Shown here: positions 1 to 9,234 of the stretch, in pieces
How the letters are laid out: each line of letters starts with the position of its first letter
How positions within the stretch are numbered: the first letter of the stretch is position 1
NCBI RefSeq assembly: GCF_000633515.1
Contig: NZ_AYMP01000023.1
Span: 155,182-219,181, forward strand
Length of the DNA: 64,000 nt
Reading direction: 5' to 3'
Origin: Morganella morganii H1r
GTDB lineage: Bacteria > Pseudomonadota > Gammaproteobacteria > Enterobacterales > Enterobacteriaceae
Notes under the pieces: generated by a model
Databases searched by the model: none
Told to the model about the DNA's origin: nothing
The model's input: the letters and a program-made list of their open reading frames with translations, nothing else
Translations under genes and position numbers: made by a program

Positions 1-36
1 CCGGTGATAACCGGCCCGGTGACTTTCCCGGCACAT

Positions 37-579
37 TTACTGCTGTGCCAGCCACTCGTCCCGCGTAATGCGGCTGATATGTTCAGTCCGGTAATCATTC
101 AGGAACGGATTGAATTTATTTTCTTCGGTATGATGATGACGGAACCCGCACTTGGCCTGAGCGCGTTGTGACTGTTCATTATTTTCAAAATAGCCGCACC
201 ACAGCGCATCCAGCCCCGGGGTTTCAAATGCATGGCGCATCACTTCCCTGACCGCTTCCGGAATCAGCCCCTGTCCCTGGTACGGCACACCAATCCAGTA
301 GGCGATTTCCCCTTCCCGCTGACTGATGTCAAAGTTGCTGTTTTCACCGATCAGAATCCCGATACACCCCACCGCCCGCCCGTTCGCTTTCAGTTCAGTG
401 GCATAGACCTCACCGAGATTAAAAACGGTGCGGATAACATCAGCACTTTCCTCAACGCAGCTGTGCGGCGGCCAGCCAGCGATCGGGCCGACCCGGTCAT
501 CTTTTGCCACTTCATATAAATCGGCGGCATCGGTTTCTGCCCACGGGCGCAAAATCATACGTTCTGTTTCTAATATCAT
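37..579 (-). CDS. GNAT family N-acetyltransferase (RimJ/RimL type)
   Basis: A 180-residue protein of the GNAT fold in the subgroup that includes RimJ, RimL and SpeG-like enzymes, which move an acetyl group from acetyl-CoA to an amine. It opens with the usual strand TERMILRPW and later has the acetyl-CoA loop around YQGQGLIPEAV (residues about 100-110) and a C-terminal GFRHHHTEE segment. The length is typical of the family. The ATG at 579 has an AAGG element about 9 bases upstream. It stands alone on the minus strand, facing away from the AraC-type gene. The substrate cannot be read from the sequence; protein N-termini, antibiotics or small amines are all possible. Confidence 0.8.
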   Translation of the reverse strand: MILETERMILRPWAETDAADLYEVAKDDRVGPIAGWPPHSCVEESADVIRTVFNLGEVYATELKANGRAVGCIGILIGENSNFDISQREGEIAYWIGVPYQGQGLIPEAVREVMRHAFETPGLDALWCGYFENNEQSQRAQAKCGFRHHHTEENKFNPFLNDYRTEHISRITRDEWLAQQ

Positions 580-748
580 ACTGCTTACCTTACTTCAGTT
601 ATACATTCAGCCTCAGCGGCTCTCTCTGTGATGACGGGAAGTGTAGCCTGACGGCAAACCGGCGGTAAGCAACAAACCTCCGCACTTTCGGTACTTTTGA
701 AAACTATTGTGATAAATTTTCTCTTATACCGGCTCAGAGACAGTAAAA

Positions 749-1612
749 ATGACAACTCATGATATTACGCTGACAGATCAGATTCCGCTGTTAACGGAAG
801 ACGCTGACACATTACTGACAGGGGAAAGCACACTGGCCGATCACAACGGCATGCCGCTGACCTTCGGAAATGCGTATCTCACCCTGATGATCTGCCGGGC
901 GGGATACGCGCATATGACACTGAATGTTAAATCTCAGGCTGTACGGGCGGGGGATATTCTGGTGCTGGCGGAAGATACGATCGCGCTGCTGAAAAAGCGC
1001 TCGCGGGGATTCCGTGTGTTTTTTTGTCTGATCCCGGCCTCTTTCTCTGCCGAAATCGCTTATGTTCTGCCTAACCCGCTGTTTCTGTTTCTGCATGAAT
1101 ATCCCCGCTGCATTCCGCTGCCGGAAGAAAAACCGCTGCTGACAATGTGGCTGGCACACATGCAGGATATCACCCGCAACAGCCCGGTTTACCGGCATAT
1201 TATGCAGCGTAATCATTTACAGAATCTGTTTTTGCGGATAGCGGAAAGAATGCCGCCGGATGCCCCGGCAACCACACAAAAATACAGCCGGAAAGAGGCG
1301 CTGTGCTGGCGGTTCTGGGAACTTATCTGCCGCCACAGCCGGGAACACAGGGATGTGCAGTACTATGCGCGGCAGTTAAATATTACGCCGTTTTATCTGT
1401 CACAGCTGACCGGAACGTTTTTCAATCATTCACCCAAATCACTGATCAACCGCCGGGTTATCCCTGAAATCAAGACACTCCTGCGTTACAGTACGCTGTC
1501 AGTGGAGCAGATCGCAGATAAACTGCACTTTGATGACCCGTCCTATCTGTGCCGCTATTTCAGACGGGAGACCGGCGTTTCCCTGACAACGTACCGGCGG
1601 CAGAGCCGCTGA
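749..1612 (+). CDS. AraC family transcriptional regulator
   Basis: A 287-residue regulator with a cupin-like N-terminal half (residues about 10-110) and two C-terminal helix-turn-helix motifs (about 195-285). The first contains YARQLNITPFYLSQL and the second VEQIADKLHFDDPSYLCRYF, followed by the family ending FRRETGVSLTTYRR. It should bind DNA as a dimer and respond to a small effector that I cannot identify. It converges on trpR with one base between the stop codons, so no terminator of its own is obvious. The gene it controls may be the divergent acetyltransferase or lie elsewhere. The family is sure, the role is not. Confidence 0.85.
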   Translation: MTTHDITLTDQIPLLTEDADTLLTGESTLADHNGMPLTFGNAYLTLMICRAGYAHMTLNVKSQAVRAGDILVLAEDTIALLKKRSRGFRVFFCLIPASFSAEIAYVLPNPLFLFLHEYPRCIPLPEEKPLLTMWLAHMQDITRNSPVYRHIMQRNHLQNLFLRIAERMPPDAPATTQKYSRKEALCWRFWELICRHSREHRDVQYYARQLNITPFYLSQLTGTFFNHSPKSLINRRVIPEIKTLLRYSTLSVEQIADKLHFDDPSYLCRYFRRETGVSLTTYRRQSR

Positions 1613-1613
1613 G

Positions 1614-1919
1614 TTATTTTTTGCCGCTGAGGAGCTCCTGCTCCAGCCAGGCTTTCACCTCTTCCGGAGCATATTTCAGGCTGTTGGATCCGCGGGTGAT
1701 GGTCGCAATGCCGACCCCCAGCTCACTTTTCAGCTCACGCTGGCTCATCTTACCGCGCAGCAGTTCCTCGACGATCCGCACACGTGTGCCCAGCGCCGTG
1801 CGCTCATCCGGGGTAAAAAGCAGCTGAAAAAGGTGGGATTCAATATCCTGTGAATAGGCGTTGCGCAGCAGGCTGACAAAACGCTGCCAGTCGCTGTCCT
1901 GAAGTTGGTTTGTCGTCAT
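1614..1919 (-). CDS. trpR: Trp operon repressor
   Basis: TrpR is the tryptophan-activated dimeric repressor of trp, aroH and its own gene. The 101 residues match the E. coli protein (108) except for a shorter N-terminus. The central core [14 protein letters not shown] and the helix-turn-helix [18 protein letters not shown] (residues about 62-80) are nearly unchanged, so tryptophan and operator binding should be kept. The ATG at 1919 has a GGGGTGA element just upstream. It lies downstream of slt as in E. coli. A near-palindromic trp operator sits 32 bases upstream of the start, showing autoregulation. Confidence 0.97.
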   Translation of the reverse strand: MTTNQLQDSDWQRFVSLLRNAYSQDIESHLFQLLFTPDERTALGTRVRIVEELLRGKMSQRELKSELGVGIATITRGSNSLKYAPEEVKAWLEQELLSGKK

Positions 1920-1950
1920 ATGTCACCCCATCGGATCAGGAGTACAAAAA

Positions 1951-1968
1951 GTACCCGTTAACTAGTAC
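1951..1968. promoter_or_regulatory. trp operator controlling trpR
   Basis: The 18 bases GTACCCGTTAACTAGTAC differ at only two positions from the symmetrical TrpR operator GTACTAGTTAACTAGTAC. It lies between slt and trpR, 32 bases before the trpR start, where the E. coli autoregulatory operator is found. Confidence 0.88.
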
Positions 1969-2029
1969 ACCAAGGATAACACAAGCCCGGTGCAGCTGTC
2001 TTCTGCTGAACCGGGCCGGAAGGGAAGAA

Positions 2030-3955
2030 TCAGTAACGCATTGATTGCTCGGAAGGTGTCAGCACATCTGCCGGGCGCTGCCCTTTCAGGAAGTTCTGAT
2101 AAAAGACATCAAACGCCAGCACATTCTTCACATAACCCCGGGTTTCCGCAAACGGAATAGTTTCCACAAAGGCAACCGCATCGAGCCGTCCGCCGCTGTT
2201 GCTCAGCCAGCGGGTCACACGGTTAGGGCCCGCATTATACGCGGCACTCGCCAGGATCCGGTTCTGACCGAACTGGTTATACACGCCGTTGAGATACGCG
2301 GTGCCTATCTCGATATTTTTGCGCGGATTAACCAGCTGCGCACTGTTGCTGTAATCCGCAATACCGTTGTCGCGGACCGTCTGGGTTGCCGTTGCCGGCA
2401 TCAGCTGCATCAGCCCGGTCGCGCCGACCGGTGAACGTGCCTGCGGGTTCCAGGCACTTTCCTGACGGGCTATCGCCATCGCATAGCTTTTGCTGATATT
2501 TTTATTCTGCGTGAACTCATCAAACTCACTCTGCCAGGCCAGCGGGAAGCGCTCTTCCAGATGATCCCACAACTTGCCGTTGATCGTCGCCTGCACACTC
2601 AGATCCGCCCAGCCCTGCTCCAGCGCATAACGCGCCAGCTGCGCTTTGCGTGCCGGTGTCTGGCTGCTGACCAGATTCAGCCACTCGGTACGGGCCAGCC
2701 CTTCCATCTGCCAGTACAGCAGCTCACGGATGCGCTGAATTTCCGGCAGATTGCTGATGCTGTTATCCGGTTTATCCGCCGCATTGATCATCATGATATA
2801 CGGTTTCCCCAGGCGCTGTGCCGCCACCATCGGATAGAACCCGCGCCCCTGACTGATTTTTTCCAGAATGGCATCTGCTGCCGCTTTATTGCCGCCTTTT
2901 TCCAGCAATACCGCGCGCCAGTACTGCCATTCTTCTTTCTGCTGAGCGTCCGCCGGTAACCGGGTCAGCCAGCGATCCAAATCACGGTCATCTGCGTTAC
3001 TCAGCGCCAGACGCACGCGGCGCTCGCGCAGGGTGACAGAATCGGTTTCCTGAATCACCTCGTCACGCCAGGCCGCCTGCTCATCTGTCACGTCGCCCCC
3101 CATATACTGCCATGCGATGGCATCTTTCAGTTGCTGACGCTCGCTGTCATTCATTTTTTGGGCGCGCGCCACACTGTTCAGGTCAGCCCGTGCCGCATCC
3201 GGTGATTTGCGGGCATAGGCGGAGAAAGCGGATATTGTGGCCTGGCGGGTGAAATCGGTCGGGCTCAGTCGGGCAAATGTCACCACTGATGCCGGGTTTT
3301 TCTGTAAATTAATCAGGCCATTGCTGATGGTCTGATAAGAGGCGGGCAGACGTTTTGCCAGATAACTGACCAGAGAGGAATTGCCATTTTTCAGTGCCAG
3401 GCTGATACGTTCAAGAACGCGCTCCGGTGTCAGGCCACCGGACTGTTCCCAGACATCAAATAATTTATCACAGGAGGACGGCAGAGAGTTTCCCGCCAGC
3501 CAGACAGATTTCGCCCCGTCCAGCGCCACCTGACGGTTTCCGGTCTGCCAGTTGGCATAATAATAGTCGCACTTCGCACTGACCGGTTTCGGCACAGTGG
3601 TGCTGTAGCTGACCAGCCCCTGCCAGTCATTACGTTTGGCCAGTTCACTGATAAATTTATTTTTCAGACTTGCCGCTGACGGCAGATTCGGATGGGTATC
3701 CGTAAAATTTTTCACCTGACCGGCTGTCAGCAGGCTCATGTCCTGTGTCAGTTCACGGTATTCCAGATAAGGATAGAGCGGATAGTCCCGCAGTGACGGC
3801 ATCAGGCGTTCCACTTCCGCCATATTATTGGCATCCCATGCGGATTTGACATCCTGATAGCGCTGACGCTGCTCACTCAGTGAATCCGCTGACGCCAGTG
3901 CTGAAAACATCAGCATGCTGAGGGCTGCCACGCCCGGCCATATACATTTCCTCAT
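2030..3955 (-). CDS. slt: Soluble lytic murein transglycosylase
   Basis: Slt70 cuts the MurNAc-GlcNAc bond of peptidoglycan in the periplasm, forming 1,6-anhydro ends. The start is taken at the ATG at 3955, which has GGAG about 7 bases upstream and opens a clean signal peptide (MRKCIWPGVAALSMLMFSA, cleavage near ASA-DS); an in-frame extension to 4015 would put 20 charged residues before it. The mature protein has the long helical ring domain and a C-terminal lysozyme-like domain: RQESAWNPQARSPVGATG with the catalytic Glu and the LMQLMPATA motif, then AYNAGPNRV. Length (641) fits the family. It is followed by trpR as in E. coli. Confidence 0.96.
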   Translation of the reverse strand: MRKCIWPGVAALSMLMFSALASADSLSEQRQRYQDVKSAWDANNMAEVERLMPSLRDYPLYPYLEYRELTQDMSLLTAGQVKNFTDTHPNLPSAASLKNKFISELAKRNDWQGLVSYSTTVPKPVSAKCDYYYANWQTGNRQVALDGAKSVWLAGNSLPSSCDKLFDVWEQSGGLTPERVLERISLALKNGNSSLVSYLAKRLPASYQTISNGLINLQKNPASVVTFARLSPTDFTRQATISAFSAYARKSPDAARADLNSVARAQKMNDSERQQLKDAIAWQYMGGDVTDEQAAWRDEVIQETDSVTLRERRVRLALSNADDRDLDRWLTRLPADAQQKEEWQYWRAVLLEKGGNKAAADAILEKISQGRGFYPMVAAQRLGKPYIMMINAADKPDNSISNLPEIQRIRELLYWQMEGLARTEWLNLVSSQTPARKAQLARYALEQGWADLSVQATINGKLWDHLEERFPLAWQSEFDEFTQNKNISKSYAMAIARQESAWNPQARSPVGATGLMQLMPATATQTVRDNGIADYSNSAQLVNPRKNIEIGTAYLNGVYNQFGQNRILASAAYNAGPNRVTRWLSNSGGRLDAVAFVETIPFAETRGYVKNVLAFDVFYQNFLKGQRPADVLTPSEQSMRY

Positions 3956-4189
3956 GATCTGCTCCAGTCTCCTAAATTCCCGTTTATCTGCACAATACCT
4001 CAGACCCTGATACACAGTGTAAGTGCCCTGTCATGCAGACACAAATCATACTGTGGTACCGGATAACCCGATACCCAAAATCGGATTATTCAGAATATAT
4101 GTCTGATTATTCTTATTGTGTATTCCCTTTGCCGTAAATGATGGTTTATCAACTAATTCATAGTGATATCATCTGGTATTACCTAGATT

Positions 4190-4332
4190 TTTACTATATA
4201 GTAAAATTTAATTTAAAATTAAAATGATAACAATTCAGGAGTCCGGTTACCGCCGTAAACGGGGTTCTGAGCACTACCAATAACTCTATAAGTAGTGAAT
4301 ATATTTCAGACGACTCCGGTCGTCTTTTTTTT
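4190..4332 (+). ncRNA. Candidate small RNA or ettA leader
   Basis: The 578 bases between slt and ettA hold no gene but contain a plausible transcription unit on the plus strand. A promoter-like pair TTTACT (4190) and TAAAAT (4214), spaced 18, is followed by a region with a hairpin CACTAC (4272-4277)/GTAGTG (4292-4297) and ends in a strong terminator at 4309-4331. The GGAGTC at 4238-4243 can also pair with GACTCC at 4312-4317 inside the terminator stem, so two folds compete. It matches no small RNA I know. It could be a free small RNA or an attenuator before ettA. This is inference from structure only. Confidence 0.4.
4309..4332 (+). terminator. Intrinsic terminator with UNCG loop
   Basis: GACGAC-TCCG-GTCGTC forms a six-pair stem closed over a TCCG (UNCG-type) tetraloop and is followed directly by a run of eight to nine T. 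It lies about 200 bases before ettA, so it ends a short upstream transcript. Confidence 0.8.
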
Positions 4333-4533
4333 TAAACCGGGTGAATCCCCCCGGACAATACAACGACGATCAGAATGTCCGCCGCTTTTTCCGGCCGGGG
4401 ACATCCGCCGCCGGGACATCCCGCAGCCGGAGTCGCTTTAACTAAACGAAAAACTCAGTCATAATGCCACCCAGATGCCCCATAAACGAAAAGTTGTTAA
4501 ATAATTTTCTTATTTTTCAAAAGGTATACTACA

Positions 4534-6201
4534 TTGGCTCAATACGTTTATTCGATGCACCGTGTCGGCAAAATTGTGCCGCCGAAGCGTCATATACTGA
4601 AAAATATCTCTCTGAGTTTCTTCCCGGGCGCCAAAATCGGTGTTCTCGGCCTGAATGGTGCCGGTAAATCAACCCTGCTGCGCATCATGGCAGGTGTGGA
4701 TACCGACATTGAAGGTGAAGCACGTCCGCAACCCGGCCTGAACATCGGCTATCTGCCGCAGGAACCGAAACTGAATCCGGAGCACACTGTCCGTGAAGCG
4801 GTTGAAGAAGCCGTTGCCGAAGTAAAACAAGCCCTGACCCGTCTGGATGAAGTGTACGCGCTGTACGCCGATCCGGATGCGGACTTTGACAAACTCGCCA
4901 AAGAGCAGGGTGAACTGGAAGCGATTATCCAGTCTCATGACGGCCATAACCTGGATAACCAGCTGGAACGGGCGGCAGATGCCCTGCGTTTACCGGCCTG
5001 GGATGCCAAAATCGGTAATCTGTCCGGAGGTGAGCGCCGCCGTGTGGCTATCTGCCGCCTGCTGCTGGAAAAACCGGATATGCTGCTGCTCGATGAACCG
5101 ACCAACCACCTGGATGCGGAATCGGTCGCCTGGCTGGAACGCTTCCTGCACGACTACGAAGGTACCGTTGTGGCGATCACCCATGACCGTTACTTCCTTG
5201 ATAACGTCGCCGGCTGGATCCTCGAACTTGACCGCGGTGAAGGTATTCCGTGGGAAGGGAACTACTCCAGCTGGCTGGAGCAGAAAGATGCCCGTCTGGC
5301 ACAGGAAGCGTCTTCTGAAGCGGCCCGCCGCAAGTCTATCGAGAAAGAGCTGGAGTGGATCCGTCAGAATCCGAAAGGCCGTCAGTCCAAGGGCAAGGCC
5401 CGTCTGGCCCGCTTTGAGGAACTGAACAGTGTCGAGTACCAGAAACGCAACGAGACCAACGAACTCTTTATTCCGCCTGGTCCGCGTCTGGGTGACAAAG
5501 TGCTGGAAGTGGAAAACCTGACCAAATCCTACGATGGCCGCACCCTGATCGATAACCTGAGTTTCTCCCTGCCGAAAGGGGCGATTGTCGGGATTATCGG
5601 GCCGAACGGTGCGGGTAAATCCACGCTGTTCCGCATGATCAGCGGTAAAGAACAGCCGGATTCCGGTACTATCACTCTCGGTGATACCGTCACTATCGCG
5701 TCTGTTGATCAGTTCCGTGATTCCATGGATGATAAGAAAACCGTCTGGGAAGAAGTCTCCGGCGGGCAGGATATCATGCGTATCGGCACCACTGAAATCC
5801 CGAGCCGTGCTTATGTCGGACGCTTTAACTTCAAAGGCGTTGACCAGGGCAAACGTGTCGGTGAGTTATCCGGTGGTGAGCGCGGCCGCCTGCATCTGGC
5901 CAAACTGCTGCAGGTCGGCGGCAACATGCTGCTGCTCGATGAACCGACCAACGACCTGGATATCGAAACCCTGCGCGCACTGGAAAACGCCTTGCTGGAA
6001 TTCCCGGGCTGCGCCATGGTCATTTCCCATGACCGCTGGTTCCTCGACCGTATCGCCACCCATATCATCGACTATCAGGATGAGGGGAAAGTGGAGTTCT
6101 TCGAAGGTAACTTCAGTGAATATGAAGATTACAAGAAACGGACCCTCGGCGAGGCCGCACTGGAGCCACACCGCATCAAGTACAAACGTATGACCAAATA
6201 G
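4534..6201 (+). CDS. ettA: Energy-dependent translational throttle protein EttA
   Basis: EttA is an ABC-F protein that binds the ribosomal E site and gates the first peptide bond according to the ADP/ATP ratio. The 555 residues carry two ATPase domains: Walker A GLNGAGKST (about 42) and GPNGAGKST (about 352), signatures LSGGERRR and LSGGERGR, and Walker B LLLDEPTNHLD and LLLDEPTNDLD. The EttA arm insertion lies in the first domain and the charged linker between the two. There are no membrane segments. The start is a TTG at 4534, which gives the conserved opening MAQYVYSMHRVGK and has AAGG about 10 bases upstream; no ATG fits. A terminator follows. Confidence 0.97.
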   Translation: MAQYVYSMHRVGKIVPPKRHILKNISLSFFPGAKIGVLGLNGAGKSTLLRIMAGVDTDIEGEARPQPGLNIGYLPQEPKLNPEHTVREAVEEAVAEVKQALTRLDEVYALYADPDADFDKLAKEQGELEAIIQSHDGHNLDNQLERAADALRLPAWDAKIGNLSGGERRRVAICRLLLEKPDMLLLDEPTNHLDAESVAWLERFLHDYEGTVVAITHDRYFLDNVAGWILELDRGEGIPWEGNYSSWLEQKDARLAQEASSEAARRKSIEKELEWIRQNPKGRQSKGKARLARFEELNSVEYQKRNETNELFIPPGPRLGDKVLEVENLTKSYDGRTLIDNLSFSLPKGAIVGIIGPNGAGKSTLFRMISGKEQPDSGTITLGDTVTIASVDQFRDSMDDKKTVWEEVSGGQDIMRIGTTEIPSRAYVGRFNFKGVDQGKRVGELSGGERGRLHLAKLLQVGGNMLLLDEPTNDLDIETLRALENALLEFPGCAMVISHDRWFLDRIATHIIDYQDEGKVEFFEGNFSEYEDYKKRTLGEAALEPHRIKYKRMTK

Positions 6202-6213
6202 GTCATATAACGG

Positions 6214-6250
6214 AAAATGCCGCGTAGTGAGGAACCACGCGGCATTTTTT
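6214..6250 (+). terminator. Terminator after ettA
   Basis: AAAATGCCGCGT (6214-6225) pairs with ACGCGGCATTTT (6237-6248), followed by a T run. The run of A on the left arm lets it work in both directions. Confidence 0.9.
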
Positions 6251-6395
6251 GGTTGGATGGATAAAAGAGTGTCTTTTGTTACGGGTATTACATTGAACCT
6301 GGTACTTAAGGTACAACCGAAGCTGACTTACCACTTCATATTTACCGCTTTTATAACACTTAAAACTGACAAACTATCAATCAGTTAACACCATC

Positions 6396-6414
6396 AGTAA
6401 AGGGATCCTTTACT
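6396..6414. repeat. Short inverted repeat between ettA and nadR
   Basis: AGTAAAGG and CCTTTACT are perfect inverted arms around GAT. They lie in the otherwise featureless 295 bases separating the ettA terminator from the end of nadR. Without a T run it is not a clear terminator; its role is unknown. Confidence 0.4.
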
Positions 6415-6545
6415 CTTCATCGTTCCTCCCTTTGTTGCCCTGAATTCTGCCGGACGCTGTGTATTGTCCTTGTTCTTTCAGTATAGAAGAGAAAAATAAT
6501 TTCTCACGGAATTACCCGATTATTTTCCGATTCTCACAACATTCT

Positions 6546-7808
6546 TTATTTTTGCTGATCCCCGTCACGAATTTCAGGGGCATCCAGCATCAGCAGACGC
6601 TGAACCAGGCCGACACACTCGAGAAAACGGGTGTCGTAATCCGCCGATGTCACATGGACAAACTTAATGCCGTTTTCCCGCAGCATATCGATCAGCAGAT
6701 CCTGAAACGCTTTGCGGTCATTGTCACTGCCGAGGCTGCGCAGTCCGTCTGCCACCCACGGTGTATTATTTTCCAGCAGGATCACCAGGTCAAAGCGGTA
6801 TTCCGCAATCAGCGCCTGCACAAACGGATGCTCTTTACCCTCATACCGTTTGCAGAAAGCCTGGGTCGTGACAAAATCGGTATCCACAAAGGCAACTTTA
6901 TTGGCATATTTCACTGCAAAATCAATATACTGAGCATGCCCCAGTGCGATTTTGTCATAGTCGGAATATTGCAGTGCCATTTCATCACCGCCCAGGTGGG
7001 AAAACACATAATCGCGTCCGTATTCCCAGGCGCTGGTGGTATTGAACATATTCGCCAGTTTATTGACGAGTGTGGATTTGCCGCTGGACTCCCCGCCGAG
7101 CACCGCCACCGTCCGCACAAAGAACGGTTTAACCTCGGTCGGAATGTAGTCCCAGTAGCGGAACGGTGCCTGACGGATCTGCCGTCCGCTGATATTCATA
7201 AAGGTACGCTCCGGGTCGATAAGCACCGTTTCAATGCCGAACGATTCACGGTAGCGCGGCACATCCGCTTTTTCGCCTGAATAGATAAAATCCGGTGAGA
7301 TCCCTTTTTCCCGCATAAACTGGCACACGCCCTGACTCCAGTGTTCCCAGCCGTGCGGATACGGATCATAAGCATGCTCATCAAATGAGTGAATGCGGAT
7401 ATTTTTCTGATATTTAAAGGTTTGCAGAAGCCAGCGCAGGCGATCACTGACAGTCGGCTGCTGAGACATCGAACTGTTGATAAACAGCGCCTTATCACGC
7501 GGTTCATCGTGACAGAGGATCACATGCAGCTCATCCACCTGGCTGCACGCCCGCTGGATCAGATAAATATGGCCGGTGTGCAGCGGATAAAATTTCCCGA
7601 ATACCACCCCGGTAATTTTTTGCTTCAGCGGGTAATCCAGCCCCAGCGCACTGTGCAGCCCGGCCAGCTTCTGACCGCCGGGGCTTTTGATTTTGTTGTT
7701 GATCAGCTGGCTGAGATACCCTTTGGTCACCCCGCACTGATCCGCCAGTTGCTGGAGTGTGACACCTGCCTGCTTAATGGCTTGTTTCAGATAGGAAAAA
7801 TCGGTCAT
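6546..7808 (-). CDS. nadR: Trifunctional NAD biosynthesis regulator NadR
   Basis: NadR combines a repressor of NAD genes, a weak NMN adenylyltransferase and ribosylnicotinamide kinase. Residues 1-60 hold a helix-turn-helix (LQQLADQCGVTKGYLSQL); about 65-225 the nucleotidyltransferase with GKFYPLHTGH; and about 230-420 the kinase with Walker A GGESSGKST. It is nearly collinear with E. coli NadR. The start is the ATG at 7808, preceded by GAGG; a GTG at 7820 lies inside that ribosome site and is less likely. It follows radA by 12 bases and belongs to the serB-radA-nadR run seen in E. coli. Confidence 0.96.
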   Translation of the reverse strand: MTDFSYLKQAIKQAGVTLQQLADQCGVTKGYLSQLINNKIKSPGGQKLAGLHSALGLDYPLKQKITGVVFGKFYPLHTGHIYLIQRACSQVDELHVILCHDEPRDKALFINSSMSQQPTVSDRLRWLLQTFKYQKNIRIHSFDEHAYDPYPHGWEHWSQGVCQFMREKGISPDFIYSGEKADVPRYRESFGIETVLIDPERTFMNISGRQIRQAPFRYWDYIPTEVKPFFVRTVAVLGGESSGKSTLVNKLANMFNTTSAWEYGRDYVFSHLGGDEMALQYSDYDKIALGHAQYIDFAVKYANKVAFVDTDFVTTQAFCKRYEGKEHPFVQALIAEYRFDLVILLENNTPWVADGLRSLGSDNDRKAFQDLLIDMLRENGIKFVHVTSADYDTRFLECVGLVQRLLMLDAPEIRDGDQQK

Positions 7809-7820
7809 TCTCTGCCTCAC

Positions 7821-9209
7821 TTATTCCAGTTCATCCAGTACAGACAGGGCATCTGACAGTTTTTTCACCCCGAACACCTGCATACCCGGCGGCGGATTTT
7901 TCGGGCGGTTGGCATTCGGCACAATCGCCCGTTTAAAACCGTGTTTGGCCGCTTCCGAGATCCGCTCCTGGCCGCTCGGCACCGGACGGATCTCTCCCGC
8001 CAGCCCGACTTCGCCGAAGATCACCACATCACGCGGGATCGGCCGGTCACGGAAACTGGAAACCAGCGAGAGCAGCAGCGCCAGATCCGCACTGGTTTCG
8101 GTGACTTTCACCCCGCCGACCACGTTGACGAATACATCCTGATCCGACATCTGCAGTCCGCCGTGACGATGCAGTACCGCCAGGAGGATAGCCAGCCGGT
8201 TTTGCTCCAGCCCGACCGCCACCCGGCGCGGGTTCGACATCATCGAATGATCCACCAGCGCCTGGATTTCCACCAGCAGCGGACGTGTGCCTTCCCAGAC
8301 CACCATCACCGAACTGCCGGACGTGATTTCATCCCCGCGGCTCAGGAAAATGGCGGACGGGTTGCTCACCTCGCGCAGCCCCTGCTCCGTCATCGCAAAC
8401 ACGCCCAGCTCATTCACCGCACCAAAGCGGTTTTTATGGCTGCGCAGTGTACGGAAACGGGAATCGGCCTCGCCGTCGAGCATGACCGAGCAGTCAATAC
8501 AGTGTTCAAGTACTTTCGGCCCCGCCAGAGAGCCGTCTTTGGTGACGTGGCCGACCATAATGATCGCCACACCCCGGGTTTTGGCAAAGCGGGTCAGATA
8601 GGCGGCGGTTTCGCGCACCTGTGCCACACTGCCCGGCGAAGACTGAATATCCGCCATGTGCATCACCTGGATGGAGTCAATCACCATCAGCTTCGGCTGT
8701 TCCTGCTCTGCGATCAGGCAAATCTGCTCAATCGCCGTTTCCGACAGCATATTGAGGTTATCCATCGGCAGCCCGAGGCGGTGGGCCCGCATCGCTACCT
8801 GCTGCAAGGATTCCTCCCCCGTGACATACAGTGTTTTCATCTGCGCGGCGAGCTGGCACATGGTCTGTAACAGCAGGGTACTTTTCCCGGCACCCGGGTT
8901 ACCGCCGATCAGAATAGCGCTGCCCGGTACCACGCCGCCGCCCAGCACGCGGTCAAATTCTTTGAAACCGGTAGAGAAACGCGGCAGTTCCTCAAGACTG
9001 ATTTCCGACAGTTTCTGTACTTTGCTGACACCGCTCTGTCCGGCATAACCGCTGAGACGGTCACTGCGCGCCGCCGAAGATGAAACAGAAGCCAGCCGGA
9101 CTTCCGTGATGGTATTCCACGCCTGACACGCGGTACACTGCCCCTGCCAGCGGGGATAATCCGCCCCGCACTCGTTACAGACAAAGGCGCGTTTTGCTGG
9201 TTTTGCCAC
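7821..9209 (-). CDS. radA: DNA repair protein RadA
   Basis: RadA (Sms) is a RecA-like helicase that extends heteroduplex DNA during recombinational repair. The 462 residues show the N-terminal zinc finger with Cys11, Cys14, Cys25 and Cys28, the RecA-type ATPase with Walker A GGNPGAGKST (about residue 96), the RadA-specific KNRFG motif (HKNRFGAVNELG, about 257) and a C-terminal Lon-protease-like domain without the active residues. Length matches the family. It lies between serB and nadR, 25 bases after serB, and is probably cotranscribed with both. Confidence 0.97.
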   Translation of the reverse strand: MAKPAKRAFVCNECGADYPRWQGQCTACQAWNTITEVRLASVSSSAARSDRLSGYAGQSGVSKVQKLSEISLEELPRFSTGFKEFDRVLGGGVVPGSAILIGGNPGAGKSTLLLQTMCQLAAQMKTLYVTGEESLQQVAMRAHRLGLPMDNLNMLSETAIEQICLIAEQEQPKLMVIDSIQVMHMADIQSSPGSVAQVRETAAYLTRFAKTRGVAIIMVGHVTKDGSLAGPKVLEHCIDCSVMLDGEADSRFRTLRSHKNRFGAVNELGVFAMTEQGLREVSNPSAIFLSRGDEITSGSSVMVVWEGTRPLLVEIQALVDHSMMSNPRRVAVGLEQNRLAILLAVLHRHGGLQMSDQDVFVNVVGGVKVTETSADLALLLSLVSSFRDRPIPRDVVIFGEVGLAGEIRPVPSGQERISEAAKHGFKRAIVPNANRPKNPPPGMQVFGVKKLSDALSVLDELE

Positions 9210-9234
9210 TCGTGACCCCGTAATAACTGATAAA

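Noticed and set aside
7941..8870. Open frame of 309 codons on the plus strand
   Set aside because: It is antisense to radA, has no ribosome site and reads with a composition rich in Arg, His and Gln.
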